Part shown: positions 25,625 to 34,147 of the stretch, one piece after another
How the letters are laid out: every line of letters starts with the position of its first letter
Position numbering within the stretch: the first letter of the stretch is position 1
Assembly (NCBI GenBank): GCA_031257295.1
Contig: JAIROX010000006.1
Location: forward strand, 96,365 to 160,364
DNA: 64,000 bases
Direction of reading: 5' to 3'
Source: Candidatus Nomurabacteria bacterium
GTDB lineage: Bacteria > Patescibacteriota > Saccharimonadia > Saccharimonadales > Saccharimonadaceae
Made by a program: the position numbers and the translations under genes
The notes under the pieces: generated by a model
The model's input: only the letters and a program-made list of their open reading frames with translations
Databases searched by the model: none
What the model was told of the DNA's origin: nothing

Positions 25625-26779
25625 TTATTTAGCGGCCTGGATGATAACTTCAGCCAATTCACGCGCAGCATCAGGCCTAGCAAACCCGTGAAGACCGTGC
25701 GCCAACTCAGTTCGACGCTTAGCATCATCTAGCAAGCCTTTTACCGCGCCAGCTAGCAACTGCGGTTTAGCCTCAAGCTCATCATCATCTAGCACCAAAA
25801 CCGCATCAGCTTTAACCAAGGCTTCGGCGTTCTTAACTTGGTGGCTAGACGGCAACATGGCGTTCGGCACTAAGATAGTTGGCTTAGCCAGTGCTGCTAG
25901 CTCCGTGACCGTCGTGGCGCCAGCCCGGCTTACCACTATATCAGCCGCGCCAACCAAGTCATCAAAGCCTTCGGTTAGAAAATCATACACCTTGAAGCTT
26001 GGCATCTGCGCGTGTTCGGGTAACTCTTCATACTGGTCGTGCCCAGCAACCAGGGCTACTGACGCCAACTTAGACAGTTCTTTTTGCTCAACTAGCACTG
26101 CGTCATTAAGCCGCTTTGCGCCCAGCCCACCGCCAGTCACCACAAGCAGTGGCTTGGCTGGGTCAAAACCAAACTGCGACTTTAGCTCAGCCTGGCGCTT
26201 CTCACCTATCGGCCTTAGACCTTTGATAACTGGTATACCCGTATAAACCACCCTCGACTCATCGTAATCGTAGTTCTCCGGCGGCATGCCGGTGGCAATC
26301 TTTTTGGCAAAACGGCTCAAAACCCGGTTAGTCAATCCCGGGACCGTATCGGAATCATGAATTACAATAGGCCGCCGCGGCCATAGTAAACCCGCCGCCA
26401 GGCCCACTGGTAGCCCTACATAGCCGCCCTTCACAAACACCACGTCTGGCCGCCAGCTAGCCATGATCCACCAGCTCTGTAACACGCCGAAAGCCACCTT
26501 GAATAAGTCTGCCAGGTTAGCTAGCATGATTGACGGATGCTTTAGGTAATCTAACGGCCCGAAATGGCTATAACGACGAAACTTACCCGCCGCCAGTTTA
26601 TAAACCAAAACGTCATTTAACCCTTCAGAATCAAGAAATTTTTGTACACTTTTATAGAACTTTCCGTCAGTCACAAAGCGTACTTTAACATGCGGATGCA
26701 GCGCCCGCAGTTCCTTAATTACGGCTACGACTGGCGTAACGTGGCCGCCCGAGCCGCCGCCGGCTACTAAGACTTTCAT
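25625..26779 (-). CDS. murG: UDP-GlcNAc lipid I transferase MurG
   Basis: Adds GlcNAc to lipid I to make lipid II at the inner membrane face. 384 residues. The N-terminal loop reads GGGSGGHVTP (usually GGTGGHIYP). The acceptor domain carries a hydrophobic membrane patch. The donor site is near VTGGGLGAKRLN and SRAGATTVTELAALAKPTILVPN. Its first 65 bases overlap the end of ftsW in another frame. MraY, MurG and FtsW in one operon make and polymerise lipid II. Confidence 0.95.
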   Translation of the reverse strand: MKVLVAGGGSGGHVTPVVAVIKELRALHPHVKVRFVTDGKFYKSVQKFLDSEGLNDVLVYKLAAGKFRRYSHFGPLDYLKHPSIMLANLADLFKVAFGVLQSWWIMASWRPDVVFVKGGYVGLPVGLAAGLLWPRRPIVIHDSDTVPGLTNRVLSRFAKKIATGMPPENYDYDESRVVYTGIPVIKGLRPIGEKRQAELKSQFGFDPAKPLLVVTGGGLGAKRLNDAVLVEQKELSKLASVALVAGHDQYEELPEHAQMPSFKVYDFLTEGFDDLVGAADIVVSRAGATTVTELAALAKPTILVPNAMLPSSHQVKNAEALVKADAVLVLDDDELEAKPQLLAGAVKGLLDDAKRRTELAHGLHGFARPDAARELAEVIIQAAK

Positions 26780-27974
26780 CGTCGCCTCCTTCCTCTGCTG
26801 GAGAGTGCGCCGTATAGCGCGATAAGTTAAATACTAGCCCCAAGGCCGCCGCCAGGAATATCATGCTCGTACCGCCGTAACTTAGGAACGGTAGCGTGAT
26901 GCCCGTCAGCGGTACCAGGCCAATCATGGCCGCGATATTCATGATCATATGCGCTGCGATCCAGCCAAACACACCAGCTACCAGGACCCTTCCAACATCG
27001 CTGTGCAGAAAATAGACAGTCTTGAGCAGCCGGCTGAGCAGTGCCACAAACAATAAAATCACTACAACAATGCCAACGAAGCCAAAAGTTTCTCCCATAA
27101 TTGCAAAGATTGAATCGTTAATAGACTCTGGCAGGTATCCGGTTGCCTGCACGCTATTGCCTATGCCTACACCCATCAGCCCACCTGTACCAATAGCAAT
27201 TTTCGCATTAGTCACATGATATGCCTCATCATCATCGACCGTCGAGGTATCACCACTCAAAAATGTGGCTAGGCGCTCACGACGGTGTGGCGTTCCTACC
27301 GTAAAAATAACACCAAGTATCACCGCTCCTCCTAGTAGCAGTAGTAGAATTTTCTTACTCACACCCGCAATCAACAGCATACTAAGAACCATCATACCAA
27401 GCACCACACCAGTGCCAAGGTCTTTTTGTACCACTACCACCAGGATCATAGCAATGCCGCATAACACCGCGAGTGGAATCAGCGTCTCCGACCGGTCAAG
27501 CTTTTTTTGTTTAAACCGTGCCGCCAAAAACAACGACAGATACAGTAGCATACCAAGCTTTAATATCTCGGCCGGCTGCAGGCTCTTGCCACCAATGTTG
27601 TACCACCTACAAGCACCATAAGTGCACTGCGCAAAGCCCAGCCCCAAGGCGCCGCCTAGGGCCAATACCAGACAGGCCAAAACGCCGATAATCAGCACAT
27701 ACTTTGCGACTTTTTGGATATATTTAACTGGCATTTTAGAAGCTGCAAAAAACACACCTAAGGACAGTACGATACTGATCAGTTGATTTATAAAAAAATA
27801 GTTCTCCGAGTAGTTCGTACCAAAAATATTGTTCAGCACATTCGCCCGCTGATGGCCAATGGCGTAAATCATCACTAGGCCGATCAACATGATAATACCC
27901 ATGAATAGCAGGATCATATAGTCCGGGCGGTGCTTGCGTACTACGTCAATCGGCTTAAGCGCCATTTTAAGCAA
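26715..27974 (-). CDS. ftsW: SEDS-family peptidoglycan polymerase FtsW
   Basis: A 419-residue integral membrane protein with about ten helices. SEDS signatures include AEILKLGMLLYLSLFLAARF, QKDLGTGVVLGMM and PLTGITLPFLSYGGTSMI. The Arg/Ser-rich cytoplasmic tail is encoded in the part overlapping murG. It works with the class B PBP encoded upstream in the operon. It starts eight bases before the end of mraY. Confidence 0.95.
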   Translation of the reverse strand: MLKMALKPIDVVRKHRPDYMILLFMGIIMLIGLVMIYAIGHQRANVLNNIFGTNYSENYFFINQLISIVLSLGVFFAASKMPVKYIQKVAKYVLIIGVLACLVLALGGALGLGFAQCTYGACRWYNIGGKSLQPAEILKLGMLLYLSLFLAARFKQKKLDRSETLIPLAVLCGIAMILVVVVQKDLGTGVVLGMMVLSMLLIAGVSKKILLLLLGGAVILGVIFTVGTPHRRERLATFLSGDTSTVDDDEAYHVTNAKIAIGTGGLMGVGIGNSVQATGYLPESINDSIFAIMGETFGFVGIVVVILLFVALLSRLLKTVYFLHSDVGRVLVAGVFGWIAAHMIMNIAAMIGLVPLTGITLPFLSYGGTSMIFLAAALGLVFNLSRYTAHSPAEEGGDDESLSSRRRLGRPRYASRSRN

Positions 27975-28992
27975 TTCCTCCGGCCAGCGCTAGGCCAACA
28001 CCCAACGAAGCTAGCACTATGGCAATCACCCAAAAGCGCATTGTGACCTTTGTTTCCGGCCAGCCCTTAGCCTCAAGATGATGGTGCAGAGGCGCTGAGA
28101 TGAATATCTTTTTATGGAAGAATTTTTTAGAAATTATTTGCAACAAGCTCGACCCAGCTTCGAGCACAAACAGAAAACCAATTACTGGCAATAAAACTAA
28201 CGAGTTGGTTAACATGGCCACGACGCCCAGTGCCGTGCCGAAGGCAAAACTACCTATGTCTCCCATCATAAAGCGTGCCGGAAAGATATTAAACCAAATG
28301 TAGCTTAAAAGTGCACCGATCACCGTAAAGCAAAACACCGCTATGCCGTAGTTGCCTTGCAGCATAGCAATCATCGCGAACGCGCCAAAACTAGCTATCA
28401 GCAGGCCGCCAGACAGGCCGTCTAAGCCATCTGAAATATTAACCGCATTGCTAGTTGCTACTACTATGAATGCAAATATGGCTACAATTGCCCAGCCAAA
28501 GTGGATATTGCCCAGAAACGGGATAAAGACTACATCATAGCCAAGCTTTGCGAAAAAGAACCAACCGAGCGCTACGCCCACTAATGTTATCATTGTAAAC
28601 TTAACGCTCGAGCGCAAGCCAGCTACGTCTTTACTATTACCAAAAACGTTGATAATATCGTCAATCAGTCCAACTATCGCGCCGCCCAGTAGTGCCGCTA
28701 ATGGCAGCCAAGTTTGACCGCGATCAAAGTTGAACAAAAAAGTAATGGCCGCAATAGACACCACGCCAATTACACCGGCCATAGTTGGCAGGTGCCTGGC
28801 TATCTTGTCTTTATGCAGCTCATTCATCACCGTCAAAGCTTCACCAGTTACAGCTATGGTTTTCTGTTTTTTCCAAAGCTTATACTTATAGGCAAAATGC
28901 GTGTAGATCGGCGTTAAGCACATTGCCAGAAAAAATGCCCCTACGCTGAACACAAACATTACTACCACTTCACTCGTTAGCGCTTCTTTCAT
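27967..28992 (-). CDS. mraY: phospho-MurNAc-pentapeptide transferase MraY
   Basis: Transfers phospho-MurNAc-pentapeptide to undecaprenyl phosphate, forming lipid I. 341 residues with about ten membrane helices. Catalytic-site motifs are present: LIDDIINVFGN, NAVNISDGLDGLSGG, GDIGSFAFG and HHHLEAKGW. GAGTAGAAG precedes the ATG. It lies three bases after ftsI and overlaps ftsW, as expected for a tightly coupled operon. Confidence 0.96.
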   Translation of the reverse strand: MKEALTSEVVVMFVFSVGAFFLAMCLTPIYTHFAYKYKLWKKQKTIAVTGEALTVMNELHKDKIARHLPTMAGVIGVVSIAAITFLFNFDRGQTWLPLAALLGGAIVGLIDDIINVFGNSKDVAGLRSSVKFTMITLVGVALGWFFFAKLGYDVVFIPFLGNIHFGWAIVAIFAFIVVATSNAVNISDGLDGLSGGLLIASFGAFAMIAMLQGNYGIAVFCFTVIGALLSYIWFNIFPARFMMGDIGSFAFGTALGVVAMLTNSLVLLPVIGFLFVLEAGSSLLQIISKKFFHKKIFISAPLHHHLEAKGWPETKVTMRFWVIAIVLASLGVGLALAGGIA

Positions 28993-28995
28993 CTT

Positions 28996-30729
28996 CTACT
29001 CCTTTGGTACATTTAAGTATTTCAATAGCCAGTTAGATATTTCCGAGAAAATCGGCTCTGCATGTATGCCGCCCTCGAGGTTCATACCGTCACTTTGTAC
29101 CCGTACCATTATGACATACTTGGGGGTACCATTACCACCAAAACCAAGATAACTGGCCACCGTAGAAGACTGCGTATAGGAGCCATTCACCAGAGTTTCT
29201 GACGTACCAGTTTTGCCACCAACAATGTAGCCAGGCTCATTATGGCTGGCGTACAGCGTGTTCCTAGCGGCCACCAACATCCCACGCAAAGTTGCACTAG
29301 TTTCTGGCTTAAGCACATTAGCGTTCTTGGGCTTAATATCGGTCCTAGGCTTAAACTTGCCGTCTTTCATAGCACCATTCACTACGGTCGGCGCATAATA
29401 AGCTCCTCCGTTAACGGCCGAGGAAAAACCAGACAAAGCTTGAATCATAGTAATGTTCATACCCTGACCAAACGTCATGTTTGAATATGTAATCGCTGCG
29501 CCATTTGGCGTATCTGGGGGGACCAGGTCACGATTTTCTTCCGGCAACTCTATGCCCGTGTACTTACCAAATCCGAACCTATCATGATAATAGCCATACA
29601 TGGTTTCGCGCGCCTTGAGGTCTATAGAACCGTCACCTAACTTTTCAGCAATCGTCACCGCACCAGTGTTAAGCGAATAATTCAGCACCGTCTGCATAGT
29701 TATATTCCCTAGCAGACCCTTATATGCGTTATGGATGGTTCTGTCGCCTATCGTTATGCTATCTGTGTTGCGATAAGTTGTTTCTGGCGTTACCACACCA
29801 GTATCTAGGCCAGTCGACATGATGAATGTCTTAATAACTGACCCCGGCTCATATGGGTCTTGGAGCACTGGGTTTTTGAACAATTCAATATTCGTCACTT
29901 TATTATAGTCAGCCGGGTTGTATGTCGGCCAGTTGGCCATCGCCATAACTTTGCCGTTTTGCGGGTCCATCACTACGACGCTACCAGTAGCCCGACTGCT
30001 AATTCTGTCTAGCCCTGCTTTCAAGGCTCGCTCAGCCTCAAGCTGTACATTGCGATCAATAGTTAGCACTACGTTCTCGCCGTTTTTAGCTGGTTGATTG
30101 ACGTTTTTAGCACCAATTGTTAGTGGAACCTGCCCAATATCCGTAACGGACTCCAGGCGGCCGTCTACGCCCTTCAGCTGCTTATTTAAAGCACCCTCTA
30201 CGCCGTATTGCCCCTCACCCTCACTGTTGACAAAACCCAGTATCTGACCCGCCAAAGTATTTTCCGGATACACCCGGCGCGTGGTTTCCTGAAACCCCAC
30301 ACCAGCCAATTTTTCTTTTTTAATAAGCTCTGCCTGCTTACGAGTTAGCTCGGTTGCTACCACCTTATAACGTGAAGCGTTGTCTTTTAGTGCTTCAGAG
30401 ATGCTGGCCTTGACATTCCCACCTGCAACTTTTTTGATAACTTCCTCAACCTTAGCTGGCTTAGTCACCACCTGTGGGTCCAAAAACAAAGTGAATATAG
30501 TTTCGTTTATAACTAGCGGCACAGGGTCTCCAGAGTCCATAGCATAAATCATGCCCCTCTTAGCCGGGATGGTTAAACGCTTAACATACTCACTTTCGCC
30601 CATGGCTACATACTTTCTATGATCGATAATTTGAATCTGGAATAGTCTGGCTATAATTAATGCTACACAGACAAACAAAAAGACAGCCAGTACCCGCACC
30701 CTGCTGCCTTTTCTAAAATCTAGAAACAT
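28996..30729 (-). CDS. ftsI: class B penicillin-binding protein (FtsI/SpoVD type)
   Basis: Transpeptidase crosslinking septal peptidoglycan. 577 residues. One N-terminal membrane helix is followed by the dimerisation domain and the transpeptidase domain, with Ser297 in SVIK, an SNM motif in the SxN position, and Lys506 in KTGTSET. No PASTA domains. The AGGAG-type signal is weak (GGAGCTAG). It follows the FtsL-like gene by 13 bases. Confidence 0.94.
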   Translation of the reverse strand: MFLDFRKGSRVRVLAVFLFVCVALIIARLFQIQIIDHRKYVAMGESEYVKRLTIPAKRGMIYAMDSGDPVPLVINETIFTLFLDPQVVTKPAKVEEVIKKVAGGNVKASISEALKDNASRYKVVATELTRKQAELIKKEKLAGVGFQETTRRVYPENTLAGQILGFVNSEGEGQYGVEGALNKQLKGVDGRLESVTDIGQVPLTIGAKNVNQPAKNGENVVLTIDRNVQLEAERALKAGLDRISSRATGSVVVMDPQNGKVMAMANWPTYNPADYNKVTNIELFKNPVLQDPYEPGSVIKTFIMSTGLDTGVVTPETTYRNTDSITIGDRTIHNAYKGLLGNITMQTVLNYSLNTGAVTIAEKLGDGSIDLKARETMYGYYHDRFGFGKYTGIELPEENRDLVPPDTPNGAAITYSNMTFGQGMNITMIQALSGFSSAVNGGAYYAPTVVNGAMKDGKFKPRTDIKPKNANVLKPETSATLRGMLVAARNTLYASHNEPGYIVGGKTGTSETLVNGSYTQSSTVASYLGFGGNGTPKYVIMVRVQSDGMNLEGGIHAEPIFSEISNWLLKYLNVPKE

Positions 30730-30742
30730 CTTAGGCTAGCTC

Positions 30743-31096
30743 CTACTGACCGGTGTATCCAACCGTAGCAGGCTTTACCATATCTTTAGCCACGTCACTG
30801 CCAGATACCGTGCTAAGAGCCGTTAAGCGAGCGTTTTCAACCTCAATATCTTCCTTTTGTTCAGTTAGCCGTGCAATTTCTTTATCAATTTTTTCCGATT
30901 CGTAGTCGTAGCCAGTGATTTTGGCTGCTTGAGTTAGGTAAATCAAACCAAGCACTGTAATCAATAGCGCCACAAAAACTGTGTGCGTTACAGGACCAAG
31001 CTTAACTTCCGGTTTAAACCGTACTGTGTTTGTGTTTCTACTATAGCCGCTACTGCGCCTAGCACAAAAATTAGTTGTATTAGAATATTTCTGCAT
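30743..31096 (-). CDS. ftsL: FtsL-like division protein
   Basis: A 117-residue bitopic protein: basic cytoplasmic start, one membrane helix (about residues 38-60) and a heptad-type coiled coil of about 40 residues (EIARLTEQKEDIEVENARL). FtsL and DivIC share this design and sit between rsmH and ftsI; identification rests on position and topology because the family is poorly conserved. The upstream sequence is very A-rich with no clear ribosome binding site. Confidence 0.75.
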   Translation of the reverse strand: MQKYSNTTNFCARRSSGYSRNTNTVRFKPEVKLGPVTHTVFVALLITVLGLIYLTQAAKITGYDYESEKIDKEIARLTEQKEDIEVENARLTALSTVSGSDVAKDMVKPATVGYTGQ

Positions 31097-31134
31097 TTTT
31101 TATTTTTTAAGTTTGTTTTTATTTTTGCCCCTGC

Positions 31135-31160
31135 AGTCGCCCTGAACGAACAGGGCGACT
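31135..31160 (-). promoter_or_regulatory. 10-bp perfect hairpin upstream of ftsL
   Basis: AGTCGCCCTG and CAGGGCGACT with a six-base loop lie in the transcript between the 21-residue ORF and ftsL. No T-run follows in the direction of transcription, so processing, mRNA stability or translational control fits better than termination. Confidence 0.55.
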
Positions 31161-31186
31161 TGAAGCTGGTACCCTTTTAAGCGGCG

Positions 31187-31252
31187 TTACTTGATTGTAA
31201 CTTTTACCTTAGTGGCTACCGATGCGTTGCGGACGACGATTTGCCGTGGCAT
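31187..31252 (-). CDS. 21-residue small protein in the division cluster
   Basis: ATG at 31252 follows AAGGAGAG at the right spacing; the frame encodes MPRQIVVRNASVATKVKVTIK and stops with TAA. It is rich in Val and Lys. It sits between rsmH and ftsL, where some bacteria have mraZ or other small genes. Either a real small protein or a leader peptide for ftsL. No family is recognised. Confidence 0.5.
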   Translation of the reverse strand: MPRQIVVRNASVATKVKVTIK

Positions 31253-31310
31253 AGCACTCTCCTTTTGTTTTTATTTTTGTCTGCGCGCTCTTAAGCCCGA
31301 GGCTAATGGT

Positions 31311-32186
31311 TTATATTCGGCGATAAACTCTTAGCTTCGCGCTCCGGGCACGCGGATTTTCATCATGGTCACCACCGCTAATTGGCTTCTTCGTGACTGG
31401 CTCGAAGGTTGACTCCAACCCCAAACTAGCCTGGCTACGAAAATACTGTTTAACCAGTCGATCTTCTAAGCTATGAAAGCTAATGATACCGACCCGTCCG
31501 CCAGGGTTTAAAAGCTCTGGCAGCAGCTCCAACGTTCCTGATAATTCGCCCAACTCGTCATTCACGGCAATCCGAATTGCCTGAAAAATGCGCGTTGCCG
31601 GGTGGACCCTCTGTTTCCTGCGTGATAGGTCGCTAACTAACTTAGCTAATTGCACCGTATCGACTATTGGTCGATTCTGTACAATCGACTTAGCCACTGT
31701 GCGCGAAAAAGCCCTAGCCTCTTCGCCATACTCCACAAAAATGTCCGTCAGTTCGCTTTCGCCCCAGGTGTTTACCACCGTATCGGCCGACAGGCTTTGT
31801 CGCCTATCCATACGCATATCCAGCGGCCCTGGTTTGCTAAACGAAAATCCTCTTTCCGAATTATCCAGTTGCGGCGAGCTAACTCCAATATCCATCAAGA
31901 TAATATCAAATCGGCGTTTTTCAGCGACTAGCTCGCGAGCTGCCGCTAAGAAGTTCTGGTTGGCTATCTCAGCGCCCAGCTCTTTAAAATCGCCTAGCTG
32001 CTGAATAGCAAAAGCGTCCCTGTCCACCAAGACCGAGCCGCCATAGTTCTTCGTTATACCCAAAAAAGCCCTGGCGTGACCGCCATAGCCTGCTGTTAAG
32101 TCCAGATAACTCTCACAAAACTTTGGTTTGATAATCTTGATTGCCGTTTCCAGCAATACTGGATTATGAAATTTACTCTCTACTAT
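31311..32186 (-). CDS. rsmH: 16S rRNA (cytosine-1402-N4)-methyltransferase
   Basis: Methylates C1402 in the decoding centre. The SAM-binding motif is YLDLTAGYGGHARAFL; DIGVSSPQLD, RGFSF and RMDRRQSLSADTVVN are family signatures, and the C-terminus has FHSLEDRLVKQYF. The family start HxPVLLxET is encoded upstream of any ATG, GTG or TTG compatible with it: the frame reads KFHNPVLLETA with only ATA 32184-32186 at seven bases from GGAGGAG. I therefore place the start at ATA; a TTG at 32156 would cut into the conserved motif. First gene of the division cluster. Confidence 0.9.
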   Translation of the reverse strand: MVESKFHNPVLLETAIKIIKPKFCESYLDLTAGYGGHARAFLGITKNYGGSVLVDRDAFAIQQLGDFKELGAEIANQNFLAAARELVAEKRRFDIILMDIGVSSPQLDNSERGFSFSKPGPLDMRMDRRQSLSADTVVNTWGESELTDIFVEYGEEARAFSRTVAKSIVQNRPIVDTVQLAKLVSDLSRRKQRVHPATRIFQAIRIAVNDELGELSGTLELLPELLNPGGRVGIISFHSLEDRLVKQYFRSQASLGLESTFEPVTKKPISGGDHDENPRARSAKLRVYRRI

Positions 32187-32196
32187 TTTGTAACTC

Positions 32197-32258
32197 CTCC
32201 AGGGTAAGGCACGATTTCCACTATTATACCAAATCGTGAATCCTACCCCGCCCTGGAG
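32197..32258. promoter_or_regulatory. large dyad around the division-cluster promoter
   Basis: TGG-TATAAT on the minus strand (32231-32223) is the likely rsmH promoter, about 37 bases before the start. It is flanked by CACGATTT (32210-32217) and AAATCGTG (32231-32238), and more widely by CTCCAGGG (32197-32204) and CCCTGGAG (32251-32258). The left outer arm overlaps the rsmH ribosome binding site. Operator-like for a dimeric regulator. Confidence 0.55.
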
Positions 32259-32267
32259 TAGTTACTT

Positions 32268-32519
32268 TGATTCGAGATCACCTATCTGGTAGCCAAACAT
32301 TTTTGTTTTTGTAGTTTTTGTTTTAAAAAATCCATATAAGTCATATACGCTTCTGCTTTGCCGGAGCAAACCATATTAGCGAAGTTGAGAGACTTATGTG
32401 TGAGGTGGAGTTTTTTGGAAGGTGTGTTTAAAAAAGGTACATCAGCTTTATTAAAGTGGTGCTGCGCATAAGAGCGGTCATCCACTTTGTTTGACTGCCA
32501 GATGGCTAACCTCGAATCA
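32268..32519 (+). ncRNA. candidate structured RNA or MITE-like inverted repeat
   Basis: TGATTCGAG (32268-32276) pairs with CTCGAATCA (32511-32519). After a 5x5 internal loop, CTATCTGGTAG (32282-32292) pairs with CTGCCAGATGG (32495-32505) using two U-G pairs valid only on the plus strand. Then CAAAC (32294-32298) pairs with GTTTG (32489-32493). The interior holds AAAGTGG/CCACTTT and TTTGC-CGGA-GCAAA hairpins. No plausible protein, no recognised RNA family and no clear promoter, so a decayed mobile repeat is an alternative. Confidence 0.35.
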
Positions 32520-33082
32520 GTTTGTTAATGTGCTTTCTCTCTAAGGGGTAAGTAAGTTCAGGGTAACGACTTACCGTTATCAACGATTCCGACCTTGACC
32601 AGTCTGCAAACAAGCACTCTACCTCTTGTCTGACATTTTGGACTGGCTTGTGTCATCGTCTCCTTACCTATCCTTGTTTTGTTTTAGTGATTTTTGTTTT
32701 GTATTTATCACTACCCCCATATTATGCGCATTTATAAGCAAAGGCAAGACTATTTTTTGACTTTTTTTATTTTCATACGCTAATTTATACACATTTCTGT
32801 GGAAATAAAAGCATATAAACAGATTAAAACTACTCCACAGCCTGTGGATAAATGTTGTATTTACCACATTTTTCATCTGTTAGTTACTATTCACCCACCA
32901 CAATAGTCTGCCCTATCGGTAATGTCCATTATATTTTATAGTGTCATATTATTATAAAATATAATACTCGGTAACGTAAGTTCCGCCTGTCTACAAAATA
33001 TTTCTTAATATCTATTTACAGACAAAAAAAATATTGCATAGTATCACTTGCAATATACGCAGATTATTTTAGAGTAAGTATA
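32520..33082. other. AT-rich gene-free region with DnaA-box cluster
   Basis: About 560 bases without a credible gene. DnaA-box-like sites occur at 32785-32793 (TTATACACA), 32798-32806 (reverse ATTTCCACA), 32843-32851 (reverse TTATCCACA, perfect) and 32860-32868 (TTTACCACA). Very AT-rich segments at 32930-33050 could unwind. 32540-32660 holds further dyads such as GGTAAGT/ACTTACC. Confidence 0.5.
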
Positions 33083-33514
33083 TTACCTCTGTAGCCTTTC
33101 GCCTTTTCTGGCGCGGTTAGCCCATTCATCGGCCAGCTCATTTTCAACATTATTATCATGCCCCTTCACCCACACCAACTCGGCTTGCGGCGACTCTTGA
33201 TAAAGCTCAAACAGCTCCTGCACAAGATCTAGGTTCTGAATTTCGCCCTTAGACTTCTTGCGCCAACCGTTAGCCTTCCACCCTGGTGCCCACTTAGTCA
33301 ACACATTAATCCAAAACTCGCTGTCGGTTCTTATCTGGCACGGATCGCCGCCAGCTAACTTCAAAGCGGCCGCCAAGGCCAGCGCCTCCATGCGGATATT
33401 AGTCGTCTCCCCGGGTTCACTACCCAGCGCCACAGGCTTGCCATTCTCTATCACCGCATGACCCCCTGGACCAGGGTTCGGGCTAGCACTACCATCTGTA
33501 TAAAACACTCTCAT
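33083..33514 (-). CDS. rnhA: ribonuclease HI
   Basis: Cleaves RNA in RNA-DNA hybrids. 143 residues. The catalytic acidic residues are visible: Asp in FYTDGSASPNPG, Glu in RMEALAL, Asp in RTDSEF and Asp in ADEWANR, with the conserved VKGHDNN loop. ATG 33514 is chosen because TGC-TAAAAT ends eight bases before it, predicting a leaderless mRNA; a longer reading would lie upstream of transcription start. Confidence 0.95.
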   Translation of the reverse strand: MRVFYTDGSASPNPGPGGHAVIENGKPVALGSEPGETTNIRMEALALAAALKLAGGDPCQIRTDSEFWINVLTKWAPGWKANGWRKKSKGEIQNLDLVQELFELYQESPQAELVWVKGHDNNVENELADEWANRARKGERLQR

Positions 33515-33544
33515 ACCTGTCCATTTTAGCATAAGCCAAGCCCC

Positions 33545-34147
33545 TTATATAAATGTGGGCTCTTCAGGAAAATCATACCACCTGCTGGGCACGTTAGGTA
33601 AAAACGTTCGTATCAATGTCTCAAGTGGCCTTTGCAGCAGCTTTATACCTATAAAATCCCCTTTACCGCGCCGCGCCACAAGCACGCTTACCGCAACATC
33701 AAGCTTATTTGCCGATAACACATCCTTAAACATCTGATCGCCCACCATGGCGATCTTTTCACCACTTTTCAACTTGGCTAGCTGAGCTGCCTCCCTTAGC
33801 ATACTGGGCTTTGGCTTCGAACCCAGGTTTTTAGACTCAAACCGCTCACCGGTGTATACACCACCTGGCGTGAGCACAGTGGCACCAAAGCAGCCGAACA
33901 ACTGCTCAAGCTCTTTAGCTCTGCCAAAGTAAGCATTGCTAACTATGAACAACTTAAGCCCTGCCGTCCGTAAACTCTCAAGATACCTGGTAATTTCCGG
34001 TTCAACCTTATGCTCGTGATAATTCATCAGTGTGCCATCCACGTCAAAGGCCACAGCTCGAACGCCAACGCTCTTGAACCACTGCGGGCTTAAACGCTCC
34101 ACCTCTTTAACCACTACGTCTGGCATCAAGCCACACCTTATCTTCAT
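33545..34147 (-). CDS. YqeG-family HAD phosphatase
   Basis: A 200-residue HAD superfamily IIIA protein. The nucleophile motif is AFDVDGTLMNY, followed by FIVSNAYFGRAKE, a KP Lys and MVGDQMFKDVLSAN with the acidic pair. It resembles Bacillus YqeG, related to phosphatidylglycerophosphate phosphatases; the substrate here is not certain. The start overlaps the end of the YvcK-like gene by four bases. Confidence 0.85.
   Translation of the reverse strand: MKIRCGLMPDVVVKEVERLSPQWFKSVGVRAVAFDVDGTLMNYHEHKVEPEITRYLESLRTAGLKLFIVSNAYFGRAKELEQLFGCFGATVLTPGGVYTGERFESKNLGSKPKPSMLREAAQLAKLKSGEKIAMVGDQMFKDVLSANKLDVAVSVLVARRGKGDFIGIKLLQRPLETLIRTFLPNVPSRWYDFPEEPTFI

Noticed and set aside
32282..32485. 67-codon minus-strand frame inside the paired element
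   Set aside because: No family, no ribosome binding site, and it overlaps the predicted RNA helices.
32255..32836. tmRNA: GTTACTTTGATTCGAG resembles a tmRNA 5' end, and GGAGTAGTT (32255) has a complement AACTACTCC at 32828-32836
   Set aside because: No T arm or CCA end before the second arm, no tag sequence ending in Ala residues, and 580 nt is too long.
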